Part shown: positions 32,131-41,688 of the stretch, in pieces | How positions within the stretch are numbered: the first letter of the stretch is position 1 | Layout of the letters: each line of letters begins with the position of its first letter | NCBI GenBank assembly: GCA_001916965.1 | Contig: MNTL01000065.1 | Coordinates: 1 to 43,758 of the forward strand | Length of the DNA stretch: 43,758 bases | Direction: 5' to 3' | Source: Roseburia sp. CAG:10041_57 | Lineage (GTDB): Bacteria; Bacillota; Clostridia; Lachnospirales; Lachnospiraceae | Position numbers and translations under genes: made by a program | Notes under the pieces: model-generated | The model's input: only the letters and a program-made list of their open reading frames with translations | What the model was told of the DNA's origin: nothing | Databases searched by the model: none

Positions 32131-34542
32131 ATGTATTTATGTGATGAAAAGGTCAGAGAAAAACAAAATTTTAACCTGGACTGGTATTTTTATCATGGAG
32201 ATAATCAAATACAGACAGGACAAACTCAGGTAAGTGACTATGAACCGGTAAAGCTGCCGCATGACTGGAGTCTGTACTATCCATGGAAAGAGGATGCACC
32301 ATCCTGCGGTTCCGGTGGATATGCAGAAACGGGAATTGGCTGGTATCGTAGGATTTTTGACGTGAATCCACAGGCATTTACCAAGGGAAGGGTATTTATC
32401 CACTTTGAAGGCGTCTATATGCTTTCTACAGTGTGGATAAATGGGCATAAATTAGGACAGCATGTGTATGGATATACGCCTTTTGAATATGAAATCACAC
32501 AATATCTGCATGAGGATGGCAGGGAAAATGTGCTGGATGTGAAGGTAGACAATTCTGCGCAGCCCGGCTCCAGATGGTACTCCGGCTCCGGTATTACCAG
32601 AAATGTATGGATTGTAAAGACATCAGATACTTATATTGCGCCATTTGGAGTAGGAATCCAGATTCCCAGTATAGAAGAGGATAAAGCACATATATCAGTA
32701 GAAATCTCTCTTGCCCATGCAGAAGATAAGAAATTATCTGTTCAGACCACTGTATTCTCACCAGATCATGAGATCTGTCTGGAGCTGTGCACTGACAGAA
32801 AGGGAGAAACCAATACACTGCATCAGCAGGGAATAATAGGGACTCCGCTTCTGTGGGAAGTGGACGCTCCTTTCCTGTATGAAGCGGTGACTCTGCTCTA
32901 TGATCAGAATACCCTGATTGATGAGGTACATACCTTCTTTGGTATCCGTACTGCCGTATTTGATGCAGATAAAGGATTTCTGTTAAATGGCAGACAGGTG
33001 AAGTTAAATGGTGTGTGTATTCACCATGATGGCGGCTGTATGGGTGCAGCGGTTCCCCTGCCTGTATGGAAAAGACGATTAGAGAAGCTGAAAGAAATGG
33101 GAGTCAATGCCCTTAGAATGGCGCATAATCCACCAGACAGCGCACTGCTGGAGCTGTGTGACAGAATGGGCTTTCTCGTAATGGATGAAGCTTTTGACGA
33201 ATGGCATTATCTAAAGGGTAAGGAGCTTGGCAGCAATACCCATGAAAGCCACGGCTACTCCCTGTGGTTTGATACCTGTCATGAAGAAGATCTGCGTACC
33301 ATGCTGCTGCGTGACCGCAATCATCCAAGTATTATTCTGTGGAGTATTGGAAATGAAGTGCCTGACCAGACTGCGCCAGAGGGGTATCTTACAGCCAGAC
33401 ATTTAAAGAGCATCTGTAAATCCATTGACCCGCTGCGTGCAGTCACACAGGCAAATGACCAGATTGCAGCAGAGCCAAGGGCAGCCAGGGAAGAATTCTT
33501 AAACGAACTGGATGTAGTCGGATATAACTATGTGGGCAGATGGAGAACAAGGGCAGAGACTTACTATGATGAGGATAAACGTAAACACCCCAACTGGTGC
33601 ATGATTGGTACAGAGAATAGCGGACTTGGTGGAATGAGAGGACGGTATCTCTTTGGCATGGAGGAAAAAGCAGGCTGGTGGATGCGTCCATATTACAGTG
33701 CTCCGATAGAGGTGGGACGCCTGCTTCGTTATACCATGACTCATGATTATGTGGCAGGAGATTTCATGTGGACAGGTATTGATTATCTGGGAGAATCCCA
33801 CTGGCCTAACCGTTCTGCAAACGCAGGAGTGCTGGATACCTGCGGTTTTGCCAAGGACAGCTTCTATTTCTACCAGAGTATCTGGAGAAGAGATATTCCT
33901 GTTGCACATTTGCTTCCCCATTGGAATATGGATGTAGATCAGGGAACAATACTTCAGGTGTTAGGCTATACGAACTGTGACAGTGCAGAGCTGATTTTAA
34001 ATGGTAAATCCTATGGGAAAAAGGCATATTCCTACCCTGACTATGGAATGACACAAACCTATGGGCATTTTGATAAAGAGCCAATTCCTGCAAATACGGA
34101 CAATCTGTTCCTTGGCTGGGATGTACCATATGAGCCGGGATATGTGGAATTAGTGGGCTTCAAGGATGGTAAAGAAGTCGTGCGTGACAGAGTGGAGACA
34201 GCAGGTGAACCATACGCAATCAGGCTCAATTGTTATCAGGATACTCTGGCAGCAGATGGGTTGGATGTAGGACAGATTGAGATAGCCATAGTAGATGAAA
34301 AGGGCAGACTGTGTCCGCAGTCAGAACAGTATGTTCAATTATCTGTAGAAGGTGCCGGCGAATTAATCGGCATTGATAATGGTAACTCAGCCAGTCATGA
34401 AAGCATGAAAGGAAGCGGTATTCATGTATCTGCCGGACAGGCATTTGCAGTAATACAGTCAACCGGCAGAGCAGGTAAATGTGTTGTGAGGGTGGAGGCA
34501 GAAGGACTGCAAAGTGCCGGAATAGAATTATCCTTTATATAA
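32131..34542 (+). CDS. glycoside hydrolase family 2 (beta-galactosidase type)
   Basis: About 803 residues. The sugar-binding domain (1-165; HFEGVYMLSTVWINGHKLG) is followed by an Ig-like domain and a TIM barrel (about 285-575), with acid/base Glu409 in WSIGNE and probable nucleophile Glu495 in MIGTENSG. A DUF4982-like and a final Ig-like domain complete it. Compared with the other GH2 here it lacks the long C-terminal extension. No signal peptide. ATG 32131 is preferred over GTG 32101, as AGGG/AAGGGA lies upstream of it. Placed behind lacI, it could split galactose from the galactan oligomers cut by GH53. Confidence 0.92.
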   Translation: MYLCDEKVREKQNFNLDWYFYHGDNQIQTGQTQVSDYEPVKLPHDWSLYYPWKEDAPSCGSGGYAETGIGWYRRIFDVNPQAFTKGRVFIHFEGVYMLSTVWINGHKLGQHVYGYTPFEYEITQYLHEDGRENVLDVKVDNSAQPGSRWYSGSGITRNVWIVKTSDTYIAPFGVGIQIPSIEEDKAHISVEISLAHAEDKKLSVQTTVFSPDHEICLELCTDRKGETNTLHQQGIIGTPLLWEVDAPFLYEAVTLLYDQNTLIDEVHTFFGIRTAVFDADKGFLLNGRQVKLNGVCIHHDGGCMGAAVPLPVWKRRLEKLKEMGVNALRMAHNPPDSALLELCDRMGFLVMDEAFDEWHYLKGKELGSNTHESHGYSLWFDTCHEEDLRTMLLRDRNHPSIILWSIGNEVPDQTAPEGYLTARHLKSICKSIDPLRAVTQANDQIAAEPRAAREEFLNELDVVGYNYVGRWRTRAETYYDEDKRKHPNWCMIGTENSGLGGMRGRYLFGMEEKAGWWMRPYYSAPIEVGRLLRYTMTHDYVAGDFMWTGIDYLGESHWPNRSANAGVLDTCGFAKDSFYFYQSIWRRDIPVAHLLPHWNMDVDQGTILQVLGYTNCDSAELILNGKSYGKKAYSYPDYGMTQTYGHFDKEPIPANTDNLFLGWDVPYEPGYVELVGFKDGKEVVRDRVETAGEPYAIRLNCYQDTLAADGLDVGQIEIAIVDEKGRLCPQSEQYVQLSVEGAGELIGIDNGNSASHESMKGSGIHVSAGQAFAVIQSTGRAGKCVVRVEAEGLQSAGIELSFI

Positions 34543-34549
34543 ACATGTA

Positions 34550-34588
34550 TAAACAGTAAAAAGGCGTCTCCTGATGATCAGGAGGCGC
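34550..34588 (-). terminator. terminator of the second araC, overlapping its last codons
   Basis: On the minus strand GCGCCTCCTGA pairs with TCAGGAGACGC (34564-34588, one G-T pair), followed by TTTTT (34557-34561). The stop codon of araC lies inside the hairpin. On the plus strand no T-run follows, so GH2 may end here less efficiently. Confidence 0.8.
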
Positions 34589-35444
34589 TGTGCTGTCTTT
34601 TGCGGTAATCAGTTGGCGTACAGTTGTGACTGGACTTAAAGACTCTGTTAAAAGTTGCCAGACTGTTAAAGCCGCTCTGCATGGCAATGTCAGCAATGGA
34701 ATACTCGGGATTATCCAGAAGCAGTTCTGCATGGAGCAGACGCCTTTTGGTCAGATATTCATAATAGGATACGCCGGCAAATTCTTTAAATAAACGGATA
34801 AAGTGGGATTTACTGAATCCGGTCATTTCCGCAAGCTCGTCCATGGACAAATCTTCCGTACAATGTTCATTCATATAAGTACACAAATTAAAGAAAGTAT
34901 CAATATAAGATTGCTGCTTATGTTTCTTGAGACTGCTGAAGCTGTCAGTTTGTTTCAGACGCAGCCTGCCTGCCTGCACAAAAAAGGCAATTGCCAGACC
35001 GTGAATACTGGCTTCAAAAAGCGGTTCTACTGAAGTATATTCCTGATAGATCTGCATGAGGTACTGAACCAGTCTGGAATGTATCTCAGGGCATTCAGAT
35101 TCCCGGAACAGGGCATAAGGAAAGAACTTGTTATAAATGGAGTCGAAGCCATTGACTTCTCTTAAAATTGCATGATCTACCTGAAAAATAAGCCTGCGTC
35201 CCTTGGGTGGTGCTATCAGTTCATGTATCTGTCCGGAGGGGATGATAAAGATATCATTTGGCTCCAGACAGTAGGATTGCTTCTCTATTACAGCAGTGTA
35301 TATATTCTCAATTGGCATAATAATTTCCAAGTCAGTGTGCCAGTGAGCAGGATAGTTCTCTGCTTCTATATTCATATACAGACGAAACGCCTGTGTAGCC
35401 GGATGAAGGACGGTTTCACGCCTTCCATGCAACTCTTCAATCAT
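34578..35444 (-). CDS. AraC family transcriptional regulator
   Basis: A 288-residue regulator. A cupin domain lies at the N-terminus (HWHTDLEIIMPIE, then NDIFIIPSGQIHEL), with a sugar-binding role assumed. The C-terminus has two helix-turn-helix motifs: LSMDELAEMTGFSKSHFIRLFKE and SIADIAMQSGFNSLATFNRVFK, with TPTDYRKR at the end. AGGAGG at the right distance on the minus strand supports ATG 35444. It is divergent from GH3 and its transporter genes, which it probably activates. Its 3' end lies inside its own terminator. Confidence 0.93.
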   Translation of the reverse strand: MIEELHGRRETVLHPATQAFRLYMNIEAENYPAHWHTDLEIIMPIENIYTAVIEKQSYCLEPNDIFIIPSGQIHELIAPPKGRRLIFQVDHAILREVNGFDSIYNKFFPYALFRESECPEIHSRLVQYLMQIYQEYTSVEPLFEASIHGLAIAFFVQAGRLRLKQTDSFSSLKKHKQQSYIDTFFNLCTYMNEHCTEDLSMDELAEMTGFSKSHFIRLFKEFAGVSYYEYLTKRRLLHAELLLDNPEYSIADIAMQSGFNSLATFNRVFKSSHNCTPTDYRKRQHSAS

Positions 35445-35784
35445 AATAAATCCTCCTGATCAAAAATACTCATATTCTCAAATAATATCAAAATGTGATG
35501 CGGTACAAACCGCAAAATTAACTTAAATTATTGTTTAGATTGTACTTATCATAACAAAAAACAGCCAATAAATCTAGCGCTTTGTCGTTTGTTTTAAAGA
35601 AAATATATAGAAATTATGCAAATATGCATATATAAAATTTTGTAAAATGAGAATATTTGATAATTGTGTGACAATATTTAAGAGGAAAGCAATAGGCAAG
35701 TTGTATATAATTTGCTTATAAACGAAAATAAATTAGTGAAAATGCTAACTATATATTAAGTCGTCGAAAGAGGAGATGGGAGAA
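35445..35784. promoter_or_regulatory. divergent control region between araC and GH3
   Basis: About 340 bases without a gene. It contains the palindrome TGCGGT-ACAA-ACCGCA (35499-35514), ATATGCATAT (35622-35631), and the inverted pair ATATTCTCA (35472-35480) and TGAGAATAT (35648-35656). The GH3 promoter core TTGTATATAAT is at 35701-35711, with TATAAT at 35706-35711 and no good -35, which fits a promoter that needs an activator. The sequence is strongly AT-rich. Confidence 0.5.
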
Positions 35785-37944
35785 TTGGAATTAGTACATG
35801 ATCAGGACAAGAATCAGGAGTATCGCAAAGCAGCCAGAAAACTTGTTGCGCAGATGGATTTACGTGAGAAATGCAGCCAGACACTGAACTGGGCTTGTGC
35901 AGTAGATAGATTGAACATAAAGGCATATAACTGGTGGAACGAGGCACTTCATGGAGTAGCGAGAGCCGGTGTGGCAACTGTATTCCCACAGGCTGTCACA
36001 TTGGCAGGCAGTTTTGATGAAGATCTGGTAGAAGAAGTAGCAGATGCCATATCCACAGAGGGGCGTGCAAAATACAATAACCAGCAGAAATATAATGATA
36101 CAGATATTTATAAGGGACTGACCTTCTGGTCTCCTAATGTCAATATTTTCCGTGATCCCAGATGGGGCAGAGGACATGAAACCTTTGGAGAAGATCCTTA
36201 TCTTACAAGCAGACTGGGCGTAAGATTTGTTGAAGGAATCCAGGGACATGACGAGAAGTATATGAAAGCAGCTGCCTGTGCCAAGCATTTTGCAGTGCAC
36301 AGCGGACCGGAAGATTTAAGACATCATTTCAATGCAGAAGTATCCAGGAAAGATTTATATGAAACTTATCTGCCGGCATTCAAAGCATGTGTGCAGGAAG
36401 CCAAGGTAGAGGCAGTGATGGGAGCCTACAACAGGACAAATGGACAGCCTTGCTGTGGAAGTGAAGAACTTTTGCAGAACATCCTGAGAAAGAAATGGGG
36501 ATTTCAGGGTCACGTCGTATCAGACTGCTGGGCTATCCGTGATTTCTTCCAGGGACATAAAGTAGTAGATACCGCACAGGAAGCTGTGGCAATGGCTATG
36601 AATCATGGATGTGATCTGAACTGTGGTAACTTATTCTCCTGTCTGGAAGATGTCGTAAAAGAAGGTATGGTACCGGAAGAGAGAGTAGATGAAGCAGTAG
36701 AGAACCTGCTTACAACCAGAATGAAGCTTGGTACATTAGGAGAAGTTAAGGATAATCCTTATGATAAGATCTCTTTCCTGGAAGCTGATTCTGATAAAAT
36801 GAAGCAGCTTAATCTGAAAGCAGCAATGAAGAGTGCTGTACTTCTGAAAAATGAAGATAAGCTTCTTCCACTGGATATAAAGAAATACAAGACAATCGGT
36901 GTGATCGGACCAAATGCTAACAACCGTAAAGCACTGGTAGGTAATTATGAAGGAACAGCATCTCAGTATATTACCGTAGTAGAAGGCATTCAGGAATATG
37001 CAGGGGATGAGGCAAGAGTATTATACTCAGATGGATGTCATCTCTACAAAGATAAAATAGAGAATCTTGCAGTTGCAAATGATAGAATTGCAGAAGTGAA
37101 AGGCATCTGTGAGTACAGTGATATCGTGATCTGCTGTATGGGACTGGATGCAGGACTGGAAGGAGAAGAGGGAGATCAGGGTAATCAGTACGCAAGTGGT
37201 GATAAACCAAACTTAAATCTTCCGGGAATCCAGGAAGAAGTACTGGAAACGGTGGCTGCATGTGGTAAGCCTGTTGTACTGGTACTGTTATCAGGAAGTG
37301 CACTTGCTATCAACTGGCCGGCAGAACATATTCCGGCAATCCTCTATGGTGGATATCCTGGAGCACAGGGTGGCAGGGCAATTGCAAAGCTGCTGTTTGG
37401 TGAAGCAAGTCCGGAAGGCAAGTTACCGATTACTTTCTATAAATCTTCTGAAGAACTTCCTGAATTTACAGATTATGCAATGAAGGGCAGAACCTACAGA
37501 TATATGGAGCAGGAAGCATTGTTCCCATTTGGATATGGATTATCCTATACGGATTTCGAGATCAGCAATGTGAAGCTTTCCGCAGATGTAGTAACAAAAG
37601 AGGGTATCAGGGTAGAAGCAGATATCAGTAATGTAGGCGAGTATGACAGCGCACAGACCTTACAGGTTTATGTATCTACAGGATTAAAGGATGCACCTAA
37701 GGTACAGCTGAAAGGATTAAAGAAGGCTGCTGTAAAGAAAAATGAAACGAAGCATGTGGAAATCATATTAACCGACAAGGCTTTTGCATTATACAATGAA
37801 GATGGTGAGATGGTACTGACCAAAGGCAGCTGTAAAGTATATGTAGGAAGCAGTCAGCCGGATGCAAGAAGCCACAAGCTTACAGGAAACAGCCCTGTAG
37901 AATTTGAAGTAAAGATTCCTGAGAATCGTATCATTGTAGAGTAA
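35785..37944 (+). CDS. glycoside hydrolase family 3 (beta-xylosidase / alpha-arabinofuranosidase type)
   Basis: About 719 residues with the GH3 order: N-terminal barrel, second domain, C-terminal fibronectin-III-like domain (about 580-700). Numbered from an ATG at 35776, the motifs are WWNEALHGVAR (53-63), GRGHETFGEDPYL (131-143), KHF (170-172) and the nucleophile Asp250 in VVSD. The acid/base Glu is in LEGEEGDQ near 460. The WNEALHGVAR pattern is typical of plant-type beta-xylosidase and arabinofuranosidase members. No signal peptide. AGGAG (35771-35775) directly abuts ATG 35776, too close, while TTG 35785 is nine bases away; I therefore prefer TTG. First gene of the second importer operon. 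Confidence 0.92.
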   Translation: MELVHDQDKNQEYRKAARKLVAQMDLREKCSQTLNWACAVDRLNIKAYNWWNEALHGVARAGVATVFPQAVTLAGSFDEDLVEEVADAISTEGRAKYNNQQKYNDTDIYKGLTFWSPNVNIFRDPRWGRGHETFGEDPYLTSRLGVRFVEGIQGHDEKYMKAAACAKHFAVHSGPEDLRHHFNAEVSRKDLYETYLPAFKACVQEAKVEAVMGAYNRTNGQPCCGSEELLQNILRKKWGFQGHVVSDCWAIRDFFQGHKVVDTAQEAVAMAMNHGCDLNCGNLFSCLEDVVKEGMVPEERVDEAVENLLTTRMKLGTLGEVKDNPYDKISFLEADSDKMKQLNLKAAMKSAVLLKNEDKLLPLDIKKYKTIGVIGPNANNRKALVGNYEGTASQYITVVEGIQEYAGDEARVLYSDGCHLYKDKIENLAVANDRIAEVKGICEYSDIVICCMGLDAGLEGEEGDQGNQYASGDKPNLNLPGIQEEVLETVAACGKPVVLVLLSGSALAINWPAEHIPAILYGGYPGAQGGRAIAKLLFGEASPEGKLPITFYKSSEELPEFTDYAMKGRTYRYMEQEALFPFGYGLSYTDFEISNVKLSADVVTKEGIRVEADISNVGEYDSAQTLQVYVSTGLKDAPKVQLKGLKKAAVKKNETKHVEIILTDKAFALYNEDGEMVLTKGSCKVYVGSSQPDARSHKLTGNSPVEFEVKIPENRIIVE

Positions 37945-37967
37945 TACATAAAAAGGAGGAGATTTAC

Positions 37968-38912
37968 TTGGCAAAGACAAAGGTAAAAGCAAGTAAAAAT
38001 GGGCAAATGCCTCTTGGAAAACATATCGCGAAGAACTGGCGTCTGTATATGTTTCTGGTAATTCCCATTATATATTATCTGGTATTCAGATATATACCAA
38101 TGTTCGGTAATGTCATTGCATTCCGTAAATACCGCGCAGGTGGTGGAATCTTTGGTGTAGAGTGGAGTGGATTCAAATACTTCAGACAGTTCATCAGAGA
38201 TCAGATGTTCTGGAGAGCATTTGCCAATACATTAAGATTGAATATTATTTACTTACTGTTCCGTTTCCCACTGACTCTGATCTTTGCATTATTACTCAAT
38301 GAGATCAAGAACATTCACTGGAAGAAATTCGTGCAGACGGTATCTTATCTGCCGCATTTCATCTCCATGGTAATCATTGCAGGTATGATCCGTGAGATGT
38401 TATCTACTAACGGTCCTATCAATGGATTCCTAGTAGCACATGGACATGAAGCAATTTCCTTTATGGCATTACCTGAGTGGTTCACAACCATATTCGTAGG
38501 TTCCGGTCTGTGGCAGGGACTTGGCTGGGGAACTATCCTCTACCTGGCTGCAATTGCAGGTATCAGTCCTGATCTGTATGAGGCAGCAGAAATTGATGGT
38601 GCAAACCATTTCCAAAGAGTATGGAATATCACGATACCATGTATCTTGCCTACGATTACAACTTTACTGATTCTGGATATCGGTGGTCTGGTAGGCTCCG
38701 GTGGGGCATTTGAGAAGGTATTCCTGTTGTATAACCCAATGACTTATGAGAAGGCAGATATCATTTCAACCTATGTATATCGAATGGGTATCGGTTCAGG
38801 TAACTACAGTTATGCTACCGCAGTTGGATTGTTTGAAGGCCTGATCAATCTGGTATTACTGACACTTGCCAATATTGTATCCAAGAAAACGACAGAAAGC
38901 GGATTGTTCTAA
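37968..38912 (+). CDS. ABC transporter permease, LplB/YteP type
   Basis: A 314-residue permease. Start codon is TTG 37968, supported by AAAGGAGGAG seven to eight bases upstream. About six membrane segments; EAA loop EAAEIDGANHFQRVWNITIP around residues 203-222. The opening FLVIPIIYYLVFRYIPMFGN matches the family. Same type as the permease at 27483 but a different sequence, so it serves a different sugar. Directly behind GH3 (about 23 bases). Confidence 0.93.
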   Translation: MAKTKVKASKNGQMPLGKHIAKNWRLYMFLVIPIIYYLVFRYIPMFGNVIAFRKYRAGGGIFGVEWSGFKYFRQFIRDQMFWRAFANTLRLNIIYLLFRFPLTLIFALLLNEIKNIHWKKFVQTVSYLPHFISMVIIAGMIREMLSTNGPINGFLVAHGHEAISFMALPEWFTTIFVGSGLWQGLGWGTILYLAAIAGISPDLYEAAEIDGANHFQRVWNITIPCILPTITTLLILDIGGLVGSGGAFEKVFLLYNPMTYEKADIISTYVYRMGIGSGNYSYATAVGLFEGLINLVLLTLANIVSKKTTESGLF

Positions 38913-38927
38913 GGAGGTGGAAAGAAT

Positions 38928-39833
38928 ATGGCAAAAAATATGGATATGGTCTCATCAAGGACCAAAATTAAAGTATCGACAGGATATCGTGTATTTCAGG
39001 TATGCAACACAATACTTATGATTCTGGTATGTGTCATTACCCTGTATCCTTTCCTGTATCTGGTTGCGCAGTCTTTCTCATCTGAGTCTGCAATTGTACA
39101 GGGTCTGGTAAAGGTATGGCCGGTAGAGTTTAACCTGACTACATATAAGAGTGTAATTTCAAAAGGTGATTTCATCAGATATTATGGAAATACAATTTTC
39201 TATGCTGTGATTGGTACAGTTGGTTCTCTGTTATTCTCCGCAATGCTTGCTTATCCATTATCCAAGCCGGAGTTAAGACTCAATAAGATAGCAGCACCAC
39301 TTATCATTTTCACCATGTATTTTGGCGGCGGCATGATTCCTAATTACGTATTAATGACTTATTTGGGACTGCGTGATACTGTAGCAGCATTCATCCTGCC
39401 AGGTCTGATCGGTACATATTATGTATTGTTAATGAAGTCCTTCTTTGCAGGAATCCCAAGAGAACTGGAAGAGGCAGGATCTATTGACGGACTCACTCAT
39501 ATAGGTATCTTCTTCAAAATCGTGCTTCCATTATCCAAGCCAATCATGGCAACTATGGCACTGTTTTATATGACAGGATACTGGAGCAACTGGTTCAATG
39601 CATTCCTGTATCTGGATGATAAGAAGAAGTGGCCTGTGGCATATTACTTAAGACAGATCATCAATGGTTCTGCAACGAGTAATGACCCGGGTGCTACTGC
39701 TGATGCAGCACAGATAGCATCCAACATCAAGTCCTGCTGTATGGTATTGACAGCAGCACCGCTTATCTGCATTTATCCTTTCATTCAGAAGTATTTCGTA
39801 CAGGGTATGATGTTAGGTGGCGTAAAAGAATAA
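38928..39833 (+). CDS. ABC transporter permease, YtcP/AraQ type
   Basis: A 301-residue partner permease. AAGGAGGTGG precedes ATG 38928, 15 bases after the first permease. The EAA-like loop is EEAGSIDGLTHIGIFFKIVL around residues 182-201. The C-terminus FVQGMMLGGVKE matches the YtcP family. No ATPase gene is linked. Confidence 0.93.
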   Translation: MAKNMDMVSSRTKIKVSTGYRVFQVCNTILMILVCVITLYPFLYLVAQSFSSESAIVQGLVKVWPVEFNLTTYKSVISKGDFIRYYGNTIFYAVIGTVGSLLFSAMLAYPLSKPELRLNKIAAPLIIFTMYFGGGMIPNYVLMTYLGLRDTVAAFILPGLIGTYYVLLMKSFFAGIPRELEEAGSIDGLTHIGIFFKIVLPLSKPIMATMALFYMTGYWSNWFNAFLYLDDKKKWPVAYYLRQIINGSATSNDPGATADAAQIASNIKSCCMVLTAAPLICIYPFIQKYFVQGMMLGGVKE

Positions 39834-39903
39834 AACTATCAGGGGTAGCAAGCCGTAAGGCATGAAACTATATAAACAAGATGTTATTAGGGAGGTTAAT
39901 TGA

Positions 39904-41670
39904 ATGAAGAAAAAGAAAATTCTCAGTATGTTACTGGCAACAGTAATGGTGGCAGGAAGCCTTGCAGGATGTGGAAGTTCGGGGGATACGCAGAGTACTT
40001 CTACAGATACAAGCACAGGCTCTAAGACAGAAAATACAACAGGTACAGAAGCTGCATCCACGGAGGCGGCAGTCGAAGAGAATCTTGACTACCAGTATGG
40101 ACTGGATACAACATTCCATTCTGATGATCCTGTAACTTATTCCTTCTTCTTCTCAGATGCAAGCTGGTATCCTATGGTAGATACCTGGAAAACAGAAGGT
40201 GTATTCAAGAAAATTGAAGAAGTTACCAATGTAACACTGGATATCACAAGTATTGACAGTGGTGATTACAATCAGAAAGTAGCTCTGATGATCAATGCAG
40301 GTGAAGCTGCCTATATCATTCCAAAGACTTATGATGAATCTCCATATGTAGATGGCGGTGCAATCGTACCTATTTCCGATTATACACAGTATATGCCTTA
40401 CTTTACGGATTTCGTAGAGAAGTACAATATGCAGGATGATTTAAAGACCATTACCAAATCAGATGGTAAGTTCTACAGATTACCTGGTATGCTGGAAGCT
40501 CCTGTTCAGGACTATACATTCATGATCCGTAAAGATCTCTTCGATGCAGCAGGTGTAGATGTACCTGCAATTGAGAAGGACTGGACATGGGATGATCTGT
40601 ATGATGCACTTGTTAAAGTAAAAGCATACATGGTATCAGAGGGTATGATTAAAGAATCTGATTATGTATGGAGTGATTTATGGTGTGGAAGTGAAGTTAC
40701 AGACGGTTCCGGCGGTAACCTGTTAAAGCTTATGGCAAGTGCCTATGATGTACAGGCAGGCTGGGCTATCGGAAACGGTATGTTATATGATTCAACCAAG
40801 GATGAATGGTATTTTGGACCTACAAGCGATAACTTCAAGGCATATTTAAGCGAAGTAACCAAATATGTACAGGGTGGAATCCTTGATCCTGAAACATTTA
40901 CACAGGATAATCAGACAGCATGTAACAAGTTCTATCGTGGTGAGACAGCAATCCTTAGTGTAAACCGTTCCCAGTACACAAGCTGGCTGGCTAACCTGGA
41001 TGAGAACCTTGGTGCCGGCAACTATGAGACATATCTGTGTCTGCTTCCAAGAGGAGAAAAGACAAATTACCTTCCTGAGAACTCCAGACTTGAGAATGGT
41101 GTTATGATCTCTAAGAGAGCACTGGATGAATTAGGAGAGGAAGGCTTCATTAAGATGATCCGTTTCGTAGACTGGTTATTCTACTCACATGAAGCATATA
41201 ACCTGACCAAGTGGGGCGTTGAAGGTGAGACATATCAGGTAAATGCTGATGGAACCAAGTCCTTACTGGATGGCTATCAGTGTGGTGGTCTTGGTATTGC
41301 CGGTGATGAGAGTGATATTGATATCCGTTTACAGTGGGGCTATGCAGGTGGTAACTTCTACTACGGCGGTACAATCGCAGAGATGACAGATAACTTCAAT
41401 CCTGATATTATGGACTTCGTAAACCGTATTACAGAAGCCAGAGACGTCAAGCCTCTTGATCCTTCTTATGTAGCAGACGAAGAAGAGAACGAGCAGTTGA
41501 ACCTTTGGAAGACACCTTTGATCGATAATGTTAATACATGGACATTACAGTTCGCAACAGGTGTTAAGAATGTAGATGCTGACTGGGATGCATACGTTGC
41601 TTCCTGTGAAGGACTTAACAGCATCACAATGGCAGATTACATCAACGAAATCTATCAGAGAACCAAATAA
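39904..41670 (+). CDS. extracellular solute-binding lipoprotein
   Basis: A 588-residue binding protein. Signal MKKKKILSMLLATVMVAGS is followed by lipobox LAGC with Cys23, then a Ser/Thr/Gly linker. It is a large oligosaccharide-type binding protein with many aromatic residues for stacking on sugars (VWSDLWCGSEV, DEWYFGPTSDNFKAYL). GGGAGG precedes ATG 39904. Belongs with the two preceding permeases; a terminator follows. The ligand is not known, but GH3 next to it suggests a xylo- or arabino-oligosaccharide. Confidence 0.92.
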   Translation: MKKKKILSMLLATVMVAGSLAGCGSSGDTQSTSTDTSTGSKTENTTGTEAASTEAAVEENLDYQYGLDTTFHSDDPVTYSFFFSDASWYPMVDTWKTEGVFKKIEEVTNVTLDITSIDSGDYNQKVALMINAGEAAYIIPKTYDESPYVDGGAIVPISDYTQYMPYFTDFVEKYNMQDDLKTITKSDGKFYRLPGMLEAPVQDYTFMIRKDLFDAAGVDVPAIEKDWTWDDLYDALVKVKAYMVSEGMIKESDYVWSDLWCGSEVTDGSGGNLLKLMASAYDVQAGWAIGNGMLYDSTKDEWYFGPTSDNFKAYLSEVTKYVQGGILDPETFTQDNQTACNKFYRGETAILSVNRSQYTSWLANLDENLGAGNYETYLCLLPRGEKTNYLPENSRLENGVMISKRALDELGEEGFIKMIRFVDWLFYSHEAYNLTKWGVEGETYQVNADGTKSLLDGYQCGGLGIAGDESDIDIRLQWGYAGGNFYYGGTIAEMTDNFNPDIMDFVNRITEARDVKPLDPSYVADEEENEQLNLWKTPLIDNVNTWTLQFATGVKNVDADWDAYVASCEGLNSITMADYINEIYQRTK

Positions 41671-41688
41671 ATCATGTAGAATATAGAG

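Noticed and set aside
35560..35600. Possible CcpA cre site around TCTAGCGCTTTG
   Set aside because: Too many mismatches to the TGWAANCGNTNWCA pattern; I found no convincing cre site in any control region of the locus.
35760..35767. CGTCGAA near the GH3 ribosome site as a possible 0A box for the Spo0A-like protein
   Set aside because: It mismatches the TGNCGAA core at the first base and overlaps the ribosome binding region; not enough to claim a site.
26384..39833. Whether the two importer modules are a recent tandem duplication
   Set aside because: The permeases share only family-level features, and the lipoproteins differ in length and sequence beyond the signal peptide, so they look like distinct systems.
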